From contig NZ_CP163528.1 in assembly GCF_041081105.1 (NCBI RefSeq), positions 2,666,001 through 2,730,000 of the forward strand: 64,000 bases of DNA. The letters are read 5' to 3'. Numbering within the stretch: position 1 is the first letter of the stretch; each line of letters opens with the position of its first letter. A program made the position numbers and the translations under genes. Below are positions 51,759 through 59,553 of the stretch, in pieces. Under the pieces are notes generated by a model. The model ran no database searches, had not been told where the DNA came from, and was given only the letters and a program-made list of their open reading frames with translations. Source of the DNA: Promicromonospora sp. Populi (GTDB lineage: Bacteria > Actinomycetota > Actinomycetes > Actinomycetales > Cellulomonadaceae).

Positions 51759-52748
51759 TCACCCAGCCGTGACCACGGTCGCGCCGGCCTCGTGCTCCGC
51801 GAGGTCGCCGGTGGACCCGGCCCGGACGGCCCGGCCGCCCAGCACGTACACGTAGGCCCAGAACCCGGCCAGCACAATTGCGCCGATCACGATCTTGAGC
51901 CACCAGTACATCTGGGAGCCGGTGACGAATCCCTCCACGAGGCCCGAGACGCCGAGCGCCACGGTGAGCCCGATGACCGTGGTGATCAGTGCGCGCCCCT
52001 CGGCGGCCATGGCCACCGACCGCTTGCGGTGCCCCGGGTCGATGAGGGTCCAGAAGAGGCGCAGGCCCGCGGCGCCCGCGACGAAGATGCAGGTCAGCTC
52101 CAGCAGGCCGTGCGGCGCGATGAGCGTGAGGAACAGGTCGAGCTCGTCGTGGGCGGCCATCATGCCGCCGGTGGAACCGACGCCGACCGCGTTCTGCCAG
52201 AGCACGTTCAGGGTGAAGAAGCCCGTGATCCCGCCGGCCACGGCCAGCGCGGCGATCCGCGCGTTGTTGGTCCACACCACGCCGGCGAACTCGATGCCGG
52301 GGTCGTAGTAGGAGGCGAACGCGTTGTTCACGTACTCGTCCTGCTCTGACGGCGTCATCAGTGCGTTCAGCGCGTCCGTGTCAGTAGCTATGTAGACGCC
52401 CGCGACGACCGCGACGAGCACGCAGGCCGCCGTCACGGCGTGCGACCACCACCGGATCCGGTAGAACGCCGCGGGCAGCGACACCACGGCGAACCGCACC
52501 ACCTCGTGCCACGCGGGCTCGTGCGATCCGGCGATGCGGGTGCGCGCCCGGTTGAGCACGTCCGACAAGCGCGTGACCAGCGCCGGGTCGGGTGCCGCCG
52601 ACCGCACCGTCGACAGGTGGGTGGCTACCGACTGGTACAGCCGCACCAGCTCGTCGGACTCGGCGCCGTCCAGGCGACGCCGGGACGAGAGCTCCTTGAG
52701 ACGGTCCCACTCTGCGGCGTGCACGGCGGTGAAGGCGTCGATATCCAC
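51759..52748 (-). CDS. SpoIIM-like (DUF95) integral membrane protein
   Basis: About 329 residues. Cytosolic N terminus (DIDAFTAVHAAEWDRLKELSS, then RTRIAGSHEP) and about five helices in the SpoIIM/DUF95 pattern (YVNNAFASYYDPGIEFAGVVWTNNARIA, then TLIAPHGLLELTCIF). The NNARIA and APHGLLEL motifs are diagnostic. Start GTG at 52748 preferred, because homologues begin with DIDAF; GTG at 52775 possible. Despite the name, no sporulation genes are near. First gene of the MoxR-type operon, divergent from the RDD gene. Confidence 0.87.
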   Translation of the reverse strand: MDIDAFTAVHAAEWDRLKELSSRRRLDGAESDELVRLYQSVATHLSTVRSAAPDPALVTRLSDVLNRARTRIAGSHEPAWHEVVRFAVVSLPAAFYRIRWWSHAVTAACVLVAVVAGVYIATDTDALNALMTPSEQDEYVNNAFASYYDPGIEFAGVVWTNNARIAALAVAGGITGFFTLNVLWQNAVGVGSTGGMMAAHDELDLFLTLIAPHGLLELTCIFVAGAAGLRLFWTLIDPGHRKRSVAMAAEGRALITTVIGLTVALGVSGLVEGFVTGSQMYWWLKIVIGAIVLAGFWAYVYVLGGRAVRAGSTGDLAEHEAGATVVTAG

Positions 52749-52801
52749 GACGGTAGTCTGCCGCACAGGAGTCACGGCCCCACACGGCAGAAGGAGGAAC
52801 C

Positions 52802-53629
52802 GTGCAGGACGGCATAGTCATCGGCGAGGGCGTGGTGCTCGACGCCCGCCCGGCATCGTTCATCACGCGCGCCATGGGCGCGATGCTCGACTTCATAGTG
52901 GTCGGCGTCGTCATCACGATCATCCTGATCGTGGCCGGGGTCTGGTTCTTCGAGGTCGCCACGCTGAGCGGGGACGTCGCGACGATCGTCTTGGCAGTGG
53001 CCAGCGCCGTGATCGTCGTGGGTGTGCCCGTCACCGTGGAGACGCTGTCGCGCGGCCGGTCCATCGGCAAGCTCGCCTCCGGCATCCGGGTGGTGCGCGA
53101 CGACGGCGGCCCCGTCCGGTTCCGGCACGCACTGGTGCGCGCCCTCATCGGGGTGTTCGAGATCTGGCTGACGCTCGGCGGCGTCGCGGCGATCGCCTCG
53201 CTGGCCAACGCCAAGGGCAAGCGCCTCGGCGACCTGGCCGCCGGCACGTACGCCGTGCGGGTGCGGGGCGGCAGGCAGCCGTCGGCCCCGATAGTGATGC
53301 CGCAGTCGCTGGCCGCGTGGGCGCACACCGCCGACATGCGCCGCCTGCCGGACGGGCTGGCGCTCGCCGCCCGCCAGATGCTTGGCCGCGCCGCCCGCCT
53401 CGCCCCGGAGTCCCGGGCGCGGCTCGCCGACGACCTCGCCGGCAGCATCGAGCGCTACGTCGCCCCCGGGCCGCCGGCCGGCACCCACCCCGAGGCGTTC
53501 CTGCACGCGGTCCTCGCCGAGCGCCGCGAGCGGGAGCTCGCCGCCGGCCAGCGGGAGCGCAAGCGGGCCGAGGAGCAGGCGGAGCTGCTGCACCGCCTGC
53601 CGTTCGCGGTGGCGGACCCGCCGCGCTGA
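52802..53629 (+). CDS. RDD family membrane protein
   Basis: 275 residues. The RDD domain opens with LDARPASFITRAMGAMLDFIV (arginine and aspartate spaced as in the family), has SRGRSIGKLASGIRVVRDDGGPVRFRHALVRAL and about three helices, then a cytosolic C-terminal helical region rich in R and E. Some RDD proteins act as Na+(K+)/H+ antiporters; here role unknown. GTG after AAGGAGGAACC. Divergent from the SpoIIM-like gene by 53 bp, a conserved pairing. Its stop lies in a short direct repeat (TGA at 53627, 53637 and 53648). Confidence 0.88.
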   Translation: MQDGIVIGEGVVLDARPASFITRAMGAMLDFIVVGVVITIILIVAGVWFFEVATLSGDVATIVLAVASAVIVVGVPVTVETLSRGRSIGKLASGIRVVRDDGGPVRFRHALVRALIGVFEIWLTLGGVAAIASLANAKGKRLGDLAAGTYAVRVRGGRQPSAPIVMPQSLAAWAHTADMRRLPDGLALAARQMLGRAARLAPESRARLADDLAGSIERYVAPGPPAGTHPEAFLHAVLAERRERELAAGQRERKRAEEQAELLHRLPFAVADPPR

Positions 53630-53663
53630 GCCGCGCTGAGCCGCCGTTGAGCACTGCGGTACG

Positions 53664-54872
53664 TCAGGCCCCCCGGGTGACCTGAGGGTCGAACTCCTTC
53701 GAGTCCCAGGTGGGCAGCAGGCCACGCGAGCGCAGCATGTCCGAGCAGCGCAGCAGCCCGGCCTGCACCGCCCTGCGCAGCGGGGCCGACGTCGGCCGCT
53801 CGACGCCGTAGTGGATCGCCAGGGCCAGGCCCAGGCTCAGCACGCCCGCCGCGAAGAGCGCGACCATACGCGTGGTCTCGTGGGCCAGCAGGTCGATCAC
53901 CGCGTACCCGAACTGCGTGTGCACCAGGTACACGGGGTAGGTCAGGCCGCCGACCAGGCCGAGCACGGCCGCCAGGCGGCGCGGCGGCGCGGATCTGCCC
54001 CGCAGCGTCGTGGCCCAGACGGCGGCGACGCTCGCCAGCAGGATCAGCACGGTGACCACCGGGTTCACGGGGACGCCCTGCAGGTCGGAGGCGCGGCCGG
54101 CGGCCTCCAGGACCCGCAGCACGCACAGGACCAGCCCCCCGACGAGCAGCACGCCCGTGACCAGGTCGAACCCGTCGCGGTAGACCAGGAACAGCAGCAT
54201 GCCCACGGCGAAGTACGGGGCATAGTTCGGCACGAGCAGGTCGGCGAGCCAGTGGGCGCCGAACTCCTGCGCGGCCCAGCCGACGAGCGGCCAGAGCGTG
54301 GCGAACGCCAGCACGCGGTTACGGGTCAGCGGGCCGAGCGCCAGCACCACGAGCACCAGCAGGTAGAACTTGAGCTCCACGAGCAGGGTCCAGAACACGA
54401 CCTGGACTCCGGTGACCTCGAACAGGTCCTGCACCATCGTGAGGTTCACGAGGGTCTCCGTCAGGGTGGTCTGCCGCCCGCCCGACCACACCTGCTGCAG
54501 GCCCGCCGTCAGCACGATGCACGCCCAGTACGCCGGGAAGAGCCGGCCCACGCGGGAGGCGACGAAGCCCGCGACTCCGCGGCCGTCGGCGCTGAGCACG
54601 ATCACGAACCCCGAGATCACGAAGAACAGCTCAACACCGAGCCAGCCGTACCGCGTGACCTCGTTGAGCAGCGGGAACGCCTCCGCTGGGTCGGTGCCCC
54701 AGTAGCCGGTAGCGGTCGACGTCGCGGTGAAGTGGTAGAGCAGCACCGCTGCCGCGGCGGCGAAGCGCAGGCCGTCCATGGCCACGAGCCGGCCGGATTT
54801 CCCGGGCGCACTGCCCGTGGTCGCAGGGCTCGATTCGGGCACGGAGGCTGGCGAGCTGTCACGACGGGTCAT
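53664..54872 (-). CDS. Acyltransferase family 3 membrane protein (OatA/NodX-like)
   Basis: 402 residues with about ten helices. The catalytic histidine is in AVLLYHFTATS, followed by GWLGVELFFVISGFVIVLS and the arginine in ASRVGRLFPAYWA, all signatures of Acyl_transf_3. Such proteins O-acetylate or O-acylate peptidoglycan, lipopolysaccharide, exopolysaccharides or small metabolites. No fused SGNH domain. ATG start. Downstream of an alpha/beta hydrolase gene by 83 bp. Confidence 0.9.
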   Translation of the reverse strand: MTRRDSSPASVPESSPATTGSAPGKSGRLVAMDGLRFAAAAAVLLYHFTATSTATGYWGTDPAEAFPLLNEVTRYGWLGVELFFVISGFVIVLSADGRGVAGFVASRVGRLFPAYWACIVLTAGLQQVWSGGRQTTLTETLVNLTMVQDLFEVTGVQVVFWTLLVELKFYLLVLVVLALGPLTRNRVLAFATLWPLVGWAAQEFGAHWLADLLVPNYAPYFAVGMLLFLVYRDGFDLVTGVLLVGGLVLCVLRVLEAAGRASDLQGVPVNPVVTVLILLASVAAVWATTLRGRSAPPRRLAAVLGLVGGLTYPVYLVHTQFGYAVIDLLAHETTRMVALFAAGVLSLGLALAIHYGVERPTSAPLRRAVQAGLLRCSDMLRSRGLLPTWDSKEFDPQVTRGA

Positions 54873-54955
54873 TGCCGCCGACCTTAGATCACAGATCGGT
54901 AACGGTCAAAAATCGCCCTACCAGGGCCAGACGCGACCTTTCACCTGATCTTCAA

Positions 54956-55969
54956 TCACTGTTCATCCGGCACGCTCGCGGCCTCCAGAGCCGCGAGAAA
55001 TTCGGCGGTCTCCCGGGCCACGTCGTCCGGCGCCTCGTAGTGCGCGAGGTGCCCGATCTGCGGGACGACGACGAGCCGCGCGTCGGCGAGCGCCGCCTGC
55101 AGGACCCGCTGGGACGGGAGCGGCGCGACGTCGTCGTTCTCGGACGCGATCAGCAGCGTTGGCGCGCTGATGCGCCCCGCGTAGGCCCCGACGTCGGTGC
55201 CTACGGAGGCGTAAAAGGCCTCCAGCAGCGTGCGCCGGTCGGCGAAGCCGGAGAAGTAGCGGTCGTGCTCCGCATGGATCCAGCGCCGCAGCTCCCGGTC
55301 GTCCGACGTGACCATTGCCACACTCGCGATTCGGGTGAACAACGGGTGACGAAGCAGCCCCGTGCCGAGGCGTTCGGGCAGCGCCGCGGCGAGCCGGTGC
55401 ACCCCTACCGTCACCGCGCTCAGCGCCCGTCTGGGCCCGGCGAGCGCCGCCGTCGCGATGGGGTTGACCAGCACGAGCGCACGCACGGGAGGGGCGGCAG
55501 GCGCCGTCGCACCGGGGAGCGGCGCGGCCACGGTAGCGGCCGCCACTATCGACCCGAAGGAGTGCCCGGCCAGCACGGCGTCACCCTCGGGTGCGACCTC
55601 GGCGAGCAGCTCGGCGGTCCACGCGGCGTAGCCGGCGACGTCGTGCACACCGTCGTCGAGCGGCGCCGAAGCGCCGAACCCGGGCAAGTCCGGCACCCAT
55701 ACCTGCAGGTCAGGGCGTCGCCTGACGAGATGGGCGACGATCGGCTCCAGGCCGTGGTGGTCCCCGCGCAGCCCGTGCAGGAACACCAGACGCCGCGGTG
55801 CGTCAACCGCGCCGTACACACGGACGTGTGCTCGGGCGCCCCCGACCTCCACGTCCGCGTCGCGTACGGGTGTGCCTGCGACCAGCGCCGCGTACGGTTC
55901 GTACGTCGCGCCGTGCGGCGGCTGCTGCGGCAGCGCCGCGTGGGCGCGCTGGCTCGTGTCGGTATTCAT
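54956..55969 (-). CDS. Alpha/beta hydrolase
   Basis: About 337 residues. Core features: oxyanion segment RLVFLHGLRGDHHG, nucleophile serine in LAGHSFGSIVAAA, acid in LLIASENDDVAPL, and the histidine in VPQIGHLAHYEAPDDV. N-terminal 40 residues are variable. Substrate unknown. I chose the ATG at 55969; the longer upstream frame encodes nothing family-like. Divergent from the GT4 glycosyltransferase across a region with a strong inverted repeat. Confidence 0.88.
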   Translation of the reverse strand: MNTDTSQRAHAALPQQPPHGATYEPYAALVAGTPVRDADVEVGGARAHVRVYGAVDAPRRLVFLHGLRGDHHGLEPIVAHLVRRRPDLQVWVPDLPGFGASAPLDDGVHDVAGYAAWTAELLAEVAPEGDAVLAGHSFGSIVAAATVAAPLPGATAPAAPPVRALVLVNPIATAALAGPRRALSAVTVGVHRLAAALPERLGTGLLRHPLFTRIASVAMVTSDDRELRRWIHAEHDRYFSGFADRRTLLEAFYASVGTDVGAYAGRISAPTLLIASENDDVAPLPSQRVLQAALADARLVVVPQIGHLAHYEAPDDVARETAEFLAALEAASVPDEQ

Positions 55970-56006
55970 CTCGCAGACCTTAAGCATTCGAACGGCTGCA
56001 GCGGGA

Positions 56007-56046
56007 GGGATCACCAAAAGATGGGGGTAAACCCCCATGTGATCCC
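56007..56046. promoter_or_regulatory. Two-tier inverted repeat in a divergent promoter region
   Basis: Outer arms GGGATCAC (56007-56014) and GTGATCCC (56039-56046); inner arms ATGGGGGT (56021-56028) and ACCCCCAT (56031-56038) around AA; a 6-nt bulge sits on the left side only. Lies between the hydrolase (38 bp from its start) and the glycosyltransferase (142 bp from its start). Confidence 0.55.
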
Positions 56047-56187
56047 GGGGGGAAACCTGGTGGCGGTGAAGGCCATTCTTAGGCCACCTTTGTCCCATGC
56101 AATTCCGCGATGATGTCCGCGGACGCTGAGAACTTCCATCCGAACGATCCCTTCGAGACTTCCCGAACCATCGAGAGGTACAGCACA

Positions 56188-57372
56188 GTGAACCTGCCTG
56201 GTACTCCCCGCACGATTCTGATCGGCGCCGAGACCTATCCGCCCGCCGTCAACGGAGCCGCCCGGTTCGCCGGAAGCCTGGCCACCGGCCTGGCGCGGCG
56301 GGGGTACGACGTGCACGTCGTCGCACCGTCGCCCACCGGCCGGCCGGTGCGCGAGGAGCGCGACGGGGTCGTGCTGCACGGCCTGCGCTCCCGGCGGTAC
56401 CCGTCGCACGCGAACCTGCAGGTGTGCCTGCCGTGGGAGACGCGCCGCGGGGTCACGCAGATCCTCGAGGAGATCCGGCCCGACGTCGTGCACACCAACG
56501 GCAGCTTCATCCTCGGCCGCGCGGTCGTGGACGCGGCACACAAGGCCGGCCTGCCCCTGGTGGCCACCAACCACCTGATGCCGGAGAACCTGGTCGGCTA
56601 CCTGCTGGTGCCCGGCGCGATGCACCGCACGGTCGGGCGCTGGCTCTGGCAGGACATCGGCCGGGTCTACGCGAAGGCCGACGTCGTCACGGCGCCCACC
56701 CCGCGCGCCGTCGACCTGCTGGCGCAGCACGCCGGCCTGAGCCACGCGATCCCGGTGTCCAACGGCATCGACACCGACCTGTACCCGACCCGGACCAGGG
56801 AGGACAGCGCCGAGCCGACCGTCCTGTTCGTGGGCCGGCTAGACCAGGAAAAGCGGGTCGACGAGATCATCCGGGCCTTCGCCCTGCTGCCCGCGGACCT
56901 GCCGGGCCGGCTCGAGATCATCGGCACCGGCGCGAAGGCCGAGGAATGGACGGCGCTCGCCGCCTCCTCCGGCGTCGCCCACCGGGTCCGGCTCCGCGGG
57001 TACGTGCCCGACGACGAGCTGCGCACCGCCTACTCCGAGGCCGACGTGTTCTGCATGCCGGGAGTGGCGGAGCTGCAGAGCCTGGTCACGCTCGAGGCGA
57101 TGTCCTCCGGCCTGCCCGTGGTCGCCGCCGACGCGATGGCGCTGCCGCACCTGGTGCGGCCGGGCGTCAACGGCTGGCTCTACACCCCTGGCGACGTGCG
57201 CGAGCTGGCGAACCGGCTCGGCGACCTCCTGGCCGACGCCGGGCTGCGCCGCCGCATGGGCGCGGCCAGCCGGGAGCTGGTGGCGGCGCACGCCGTGGAC
57301 GGGACCCTCGACGCGTTCGAGGGCATCTACGAGAAGGTCCGCGCCCTGCGCGAGACCCCGGCAGCCGCCTGA
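56188..57372 (+). CDS. GT4 family glycosyltransferase (lipid-type)
   Basis: 394 residues. N-terminal ILIGAETYPPAVNGAARFAGSLATGLARRGYDV, acceptor-side TNHLMPENLVGYLL, and donor motif PGVAELQSLVTLEAMSSGLPVVAADAMALPHLV with the conserved glutamates. LPWETRRGVTQILEEIRPDVVHTNGSF and NHLMPEN resemble diacylglycerol glucosyl/mannosyltransferases, so a membrane glycolipid is a plausible product; not proven. The GTG at 56188 with AGAGG upstream is preferred over an ATG at 56110. Confidence 0.9.
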   Translation: MNLPGTPRTILIGAETYPPAVNGAARFAGSLATGLARRGYDVHVVAPSPTGRPVREERDGVVLHGLRSRRYPSHANLQVCLPWETRRGVTQILEEIRPDVVHTNGSFILGRAVVDAAHKAGLPLVATNHLMPENLVGYLLVPGAMHRTVGRWLWQDIGRVYAKADVVTAPTPRAVDLLAQHAGLSHAIPVSNGIDTDLYPTRTREDSAEPTVLFVGRLDQEKRVDEIIRAFALLPADLPGRLEIIGTGAKAEEWTALAASSGVAHRVRLRGYVPDDELRTAYSEADVFCMPGVAELQSLVTLEAMSSGLPVVAADAMALPHLVRPGVNGWLYTPGDVRELANRLGDLLADAGLRRRMGAASRELVAAHAVDGTLDAFEGIYEKVRALRETPAAA

Positions 57373-57384
57373 TCCGTCAGACGT

Positions 57385-57425
57385 GTCGGACCCGCAGGCC
57401 ACCTTCGCTGGCCTGCGGGTCCGAC
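57385..57425 (+). terminator. Terminator after the GT4 gene
   Basis: Perfect 17-bp stem (57385-57401 with 57409-57425) and a 7-nt loop, 13 bp past the stop; no U-tract. Runs into a 16-bp tandem repeat. Confidence 0.85.
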
Positions 57426-57465
57426 GTGTGAAGGGTCCGACGTGTGAAGGGTCCGACCCGTAAAG
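57418..57465. repeat. 16-bp tandem repeat after the GT4 terminator
   Basis: Three units: two identical (GGTCCGACGTGTGAAG at 57418 and 57434) and one diverged (57450-57465). On the plus strand they carry TGA (57429), TGA (57445) and TAA (57461), one per reading frame. The first unit overlaps the right arm of the terminator, so the array may have grown from it. Confidence 0.85.
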
Positions 57466-57469
57466 GGGG

Positions 57470-58798
57470 TCAGCCGCCGAAGAGCGGCGCCACCGCCTTC
57501 ACCAGCTCGTTCCCGCCGAGAACCAGGAACATCGCTGCCACCAGGACCAGGATCACGTTGACCCACCAGCGGTTGCGCCACCGCTGCGGCACGGCCTTCG
57601 AGTTCATCAGGATCAGCAGCGTCAGCGCGAGGAACGGCATGAACAACGAGCCCAGCGCGCCGTAGACCACGACGAGCAGGATCGGCCGGTCGAGGAACAG
57701 CAGCGCCATCGGCGGGAACGTCAGCCACAGGATGTAGATCCGGTAGTAGGTGCCGCCGGCACCACGGCGCCGGTCGTCGCTCGGCAGGTTGCGCATGGTC
57801 GCGACGAAGTCGGCGAACATGAGCGACACGCCGTGCCAGACGCCGAGGATCGACGAGAACGTCGCGGCGAAGAACCCGACCAGGAACAGCGGCGCCATGA
57901 AGGACCCGTACCGCTGGGCGAGCACGTCCGCGAGGTCGACGAGGCCCTCCTCGCCGTCGGCCACCGCCATGCCTGCCGAGAACAGGAGCTCCGCGCCCAC
58001 GATCAGCATCGAGACCACGAACACGCCCGACATGAAGTACGCCCACGCGTTGTCGATGCGCATGACGCGCATCCAGCGGGGTGTCACCCAGCCCTTCTCG
58101 GTGAGCCAGTAGCCGTAGGCGGCCAGGGTGATGGTGCCGCCGACGCCGCCCGCGAGGCCCAGCGTGTTCAGCACCGCGCCCTCGGGGATGATCGGCACAA
58201 GGCCGGCCGCGATCTCGCCGAGGTTCGGCGTCGTCAGCGCCGCCGAGCCCACCACGGTGACGAACATGACGCCGATGAGGACGGCCATGACGTTCTCGAA
58301 CGGCTTGTACTTGCCGAACCAGACCAGCACCAGGCCCGCGACGCCGGAGATCATCGCCCAGTACCGGATGTCGACGGCCGGGAACAGGGCGTTCAGCGAG
58401 AGGCCGACACCGGACATCGCGGCGGCGCCGTAGCTGAAGCCCCACACCACGACGTAGATGCCGAAGTAGACGACGGCCCACAGGCCGAGCCCCTTCCAGC
58501 CGTCGAAGATGGTGCGGCCGGTGGCGAGCGTCCAGCGGCCCGCACCCTCCACCAGGGCGATCTTCACGACGACGCCGAGGATCACCGCCCACAGCAGGGC
58601 GTAGCCGTAGTTGCTGCCCGCGACCATCGTGGCGACGAGGTCACCGGCACCGATGCCGGTGGCCGCGACGACGAGGCCTGGGCCGATGATCCGCCAGCGG
58701 GGCTTCTCGATGGACCCGTCCAGCCCGGCGCCGTCGTCGTCGACGGATGCCGGACTCCCGGCCACAGGTTGCGAAGTGACCTCATTGTCCTTTTCCAT
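57470..58798 (-). CDS. Nramp-related transporter lacking the canonical metal motif
   Basis: 442 residues with about 11 helices of the Nramp fold (WRIIGPGLVVAATGIGAGDL, then AGSNYGYALLWAVILGVVVK; FENVMAVLIGVMFVTVVGSAAL). In canonical Nramp Mn/Fe transporters helix 1 has DPGN and helix 6 has a metal-binding MPH motif; here the first is GAGD (50-53) and the second reads GTITLAAYGYWLTEKG, with no Met-His pair. So it may carry another substrate (Mg, Al and others are known for diverged relatives) or be regulatory. ATG start. Divergent from the HTH gene pair by 71 bp. Confidence 0.83.
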   Translation of the reverse strand: MEKDNEVTSQPVAGSPASVDDDGAGLDGSIEKPRWRIIGPGLVVAATGIGAGDLVATMVAGSNYGYALLWAVILGVVVKIALVEGAGRWTLATGRTIFDGWKGLGLWAVVYFGIYVVVWGFSYGAAAMSGVGLSLNALFPAVDIRYWAMISGVAGLVLVWFGKYKPFENVMAVLIGVMFVTVVGSAALTTPNLGEIAAGLVPIIPEGAVLNTLGLAGGVGGTITLAAYGYWLTEKGWVTPRWMRVMRIDNAWAYFMSGVFVVSMLIVGAELLFSAGMAVADGEEGLVDLADVLAQRYGSFMAPLFLVGFFAATFSSILGVWHGVSLMFADFVATMRNLPSDDRRRGAGGTYYRIYILWLTFPPMALLFLDRPILLVVVYGALGSLFMPFLALTLLILMNSKAVPQRWRNRWWVNVILVLVAAMFLVLGGNELVKAVAPLFGG

Positions 58799-58845
58799 GG
58801 CGCGACTGTACCCAGGGTTTCACCCGCCCGGAAGGAGCGCGCCCA

Positions 58846-58890
58846 TGTCAAGCGTGCTTTACTAGAGCCATGAGTAAAGCAAACTTGACA
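58846..58890. promoter_or_regulatory. Operator-like inverted repeat over the start of the membrane/HTH operon
   Basis: Two 18-nt arms (58846-58863 and 58873-58890) match in inverted orientation at 16 of 18 positions (shared form TGTCAAGnnTGCTTTACT on the left), with a 9-nt spacer that contains the start ATG at 58870. A repressor dimer or tetramer bound here would block initiation; the HTH protein of the same operon is the obvious candidate. Confidence 0.65.
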
Positions 58891-59310
58891 TCGAAGCAGC
58901 GGGCGCCCGTCACCCACTACGTGCTGGCCGGCTCGTTCGGCGCGGTCGCGACCATCGCCGTCGCGCTCCTGGTGGGCGCGACGAACCCCGGCGACTTCTG
59001 GCTCGCCGCCGGGATCGGCGCACTGTGCACGGCCTACCCGGCGGTCTCTCTCGGCGCGCGGATCTTCGTCTCGGAGCACACCGTCACCCGCGATGCGCAC
59101 GGCACTCAGAGCGTGGAGTCGCTCTGGCTCAAGCAGGCGGGCGCCGGGGCGTTCCTCGACGTGCTGGTCGCGACGATCGTGGGGGCGGTAGTGCTCATGC
59201 TCGGCGGGTTCGACGTGCCGGCTCTGCCGGTCCTGCTGGCCCTCGTCGGGCTCAGCGTGGTCGACGCCGGTGCGCGCTACGCCGTGATCCGGCACCGCGC
59301 GCTGCGATGA
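58870..59310 (+). CDS. Small integral membrane protein paired with an HTH regulator
   Basis: 146 residues, about four hydrophobic segments (VLAGSFGAVATIAVALLVGA, FWLAAGIGALCTAYPAVSLGA, FLDVLVATIVGAVVLMLGG, LPVLLALVGLSVVDAGARY). I do not recognise the family with certainty; membrane proteins of this size often precede small XRE regulators. ATG; the start region is covered by an inverted repeat, and no clear ribosome site is seen. Overlaps the HTH gene by 4 bp. Confidence 0.8.
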   Translation: MSKANLTSKQRAPVTHYVLAGSFGAVATIAVALLVGATNPGDFWLAAGIGALCTAYPAVSLGARIFVSEHTVTRDAHGTQSVESLWLKQAGAGAFLDVLVATIVGAVVLMLGGFDVPALPVLLALVGLSVVDAGARYAVIRHRALR

Positions 59311-59504
59311 AGAACGACCTGGCAGCCCGACGGCTCGAACGCGCGTGGACCCAGGCCGACCTGGCGAACGCCCTCGGCGTCTCCCGCCAGACAGTCATCT
59401 CGATCGAGCGAGGGCGGTTCGACCCGTCCCTGCCGCTGGCCTTCCTCATCGCCCGGACGTTCGGCGCGACGATCGAGGAGATCTTCACCCCGGACCCCGA
59501 GTGA
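59307..59504 (+). CDS. Small XRE-family transcriptional regulator
   Basis: 65 residues, essentially one helix-turn-helix: RRLERAWTQADLANALGVSR then QTVISIERGRFDPSLPLAF and ARTFGATIEEIFTPD. This is the compact YozG-like HTH_3 type often encoded with a membrane protein and autoregulatory. ATG overlaps the membrane protein stop (ATGA), so the two are made together. Confidence 0.93.
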   Translation: MKNDLAARRLERAWTQADLANALGVSRQTVISIERGRFDPSLPLAFLIARTFGATIEEIFTPDPE

Positions 59505-59553
59505 CCGCCGTGATTGCATACAGTCGTCCCTTTCAGACCCGGATTGGATTCCA

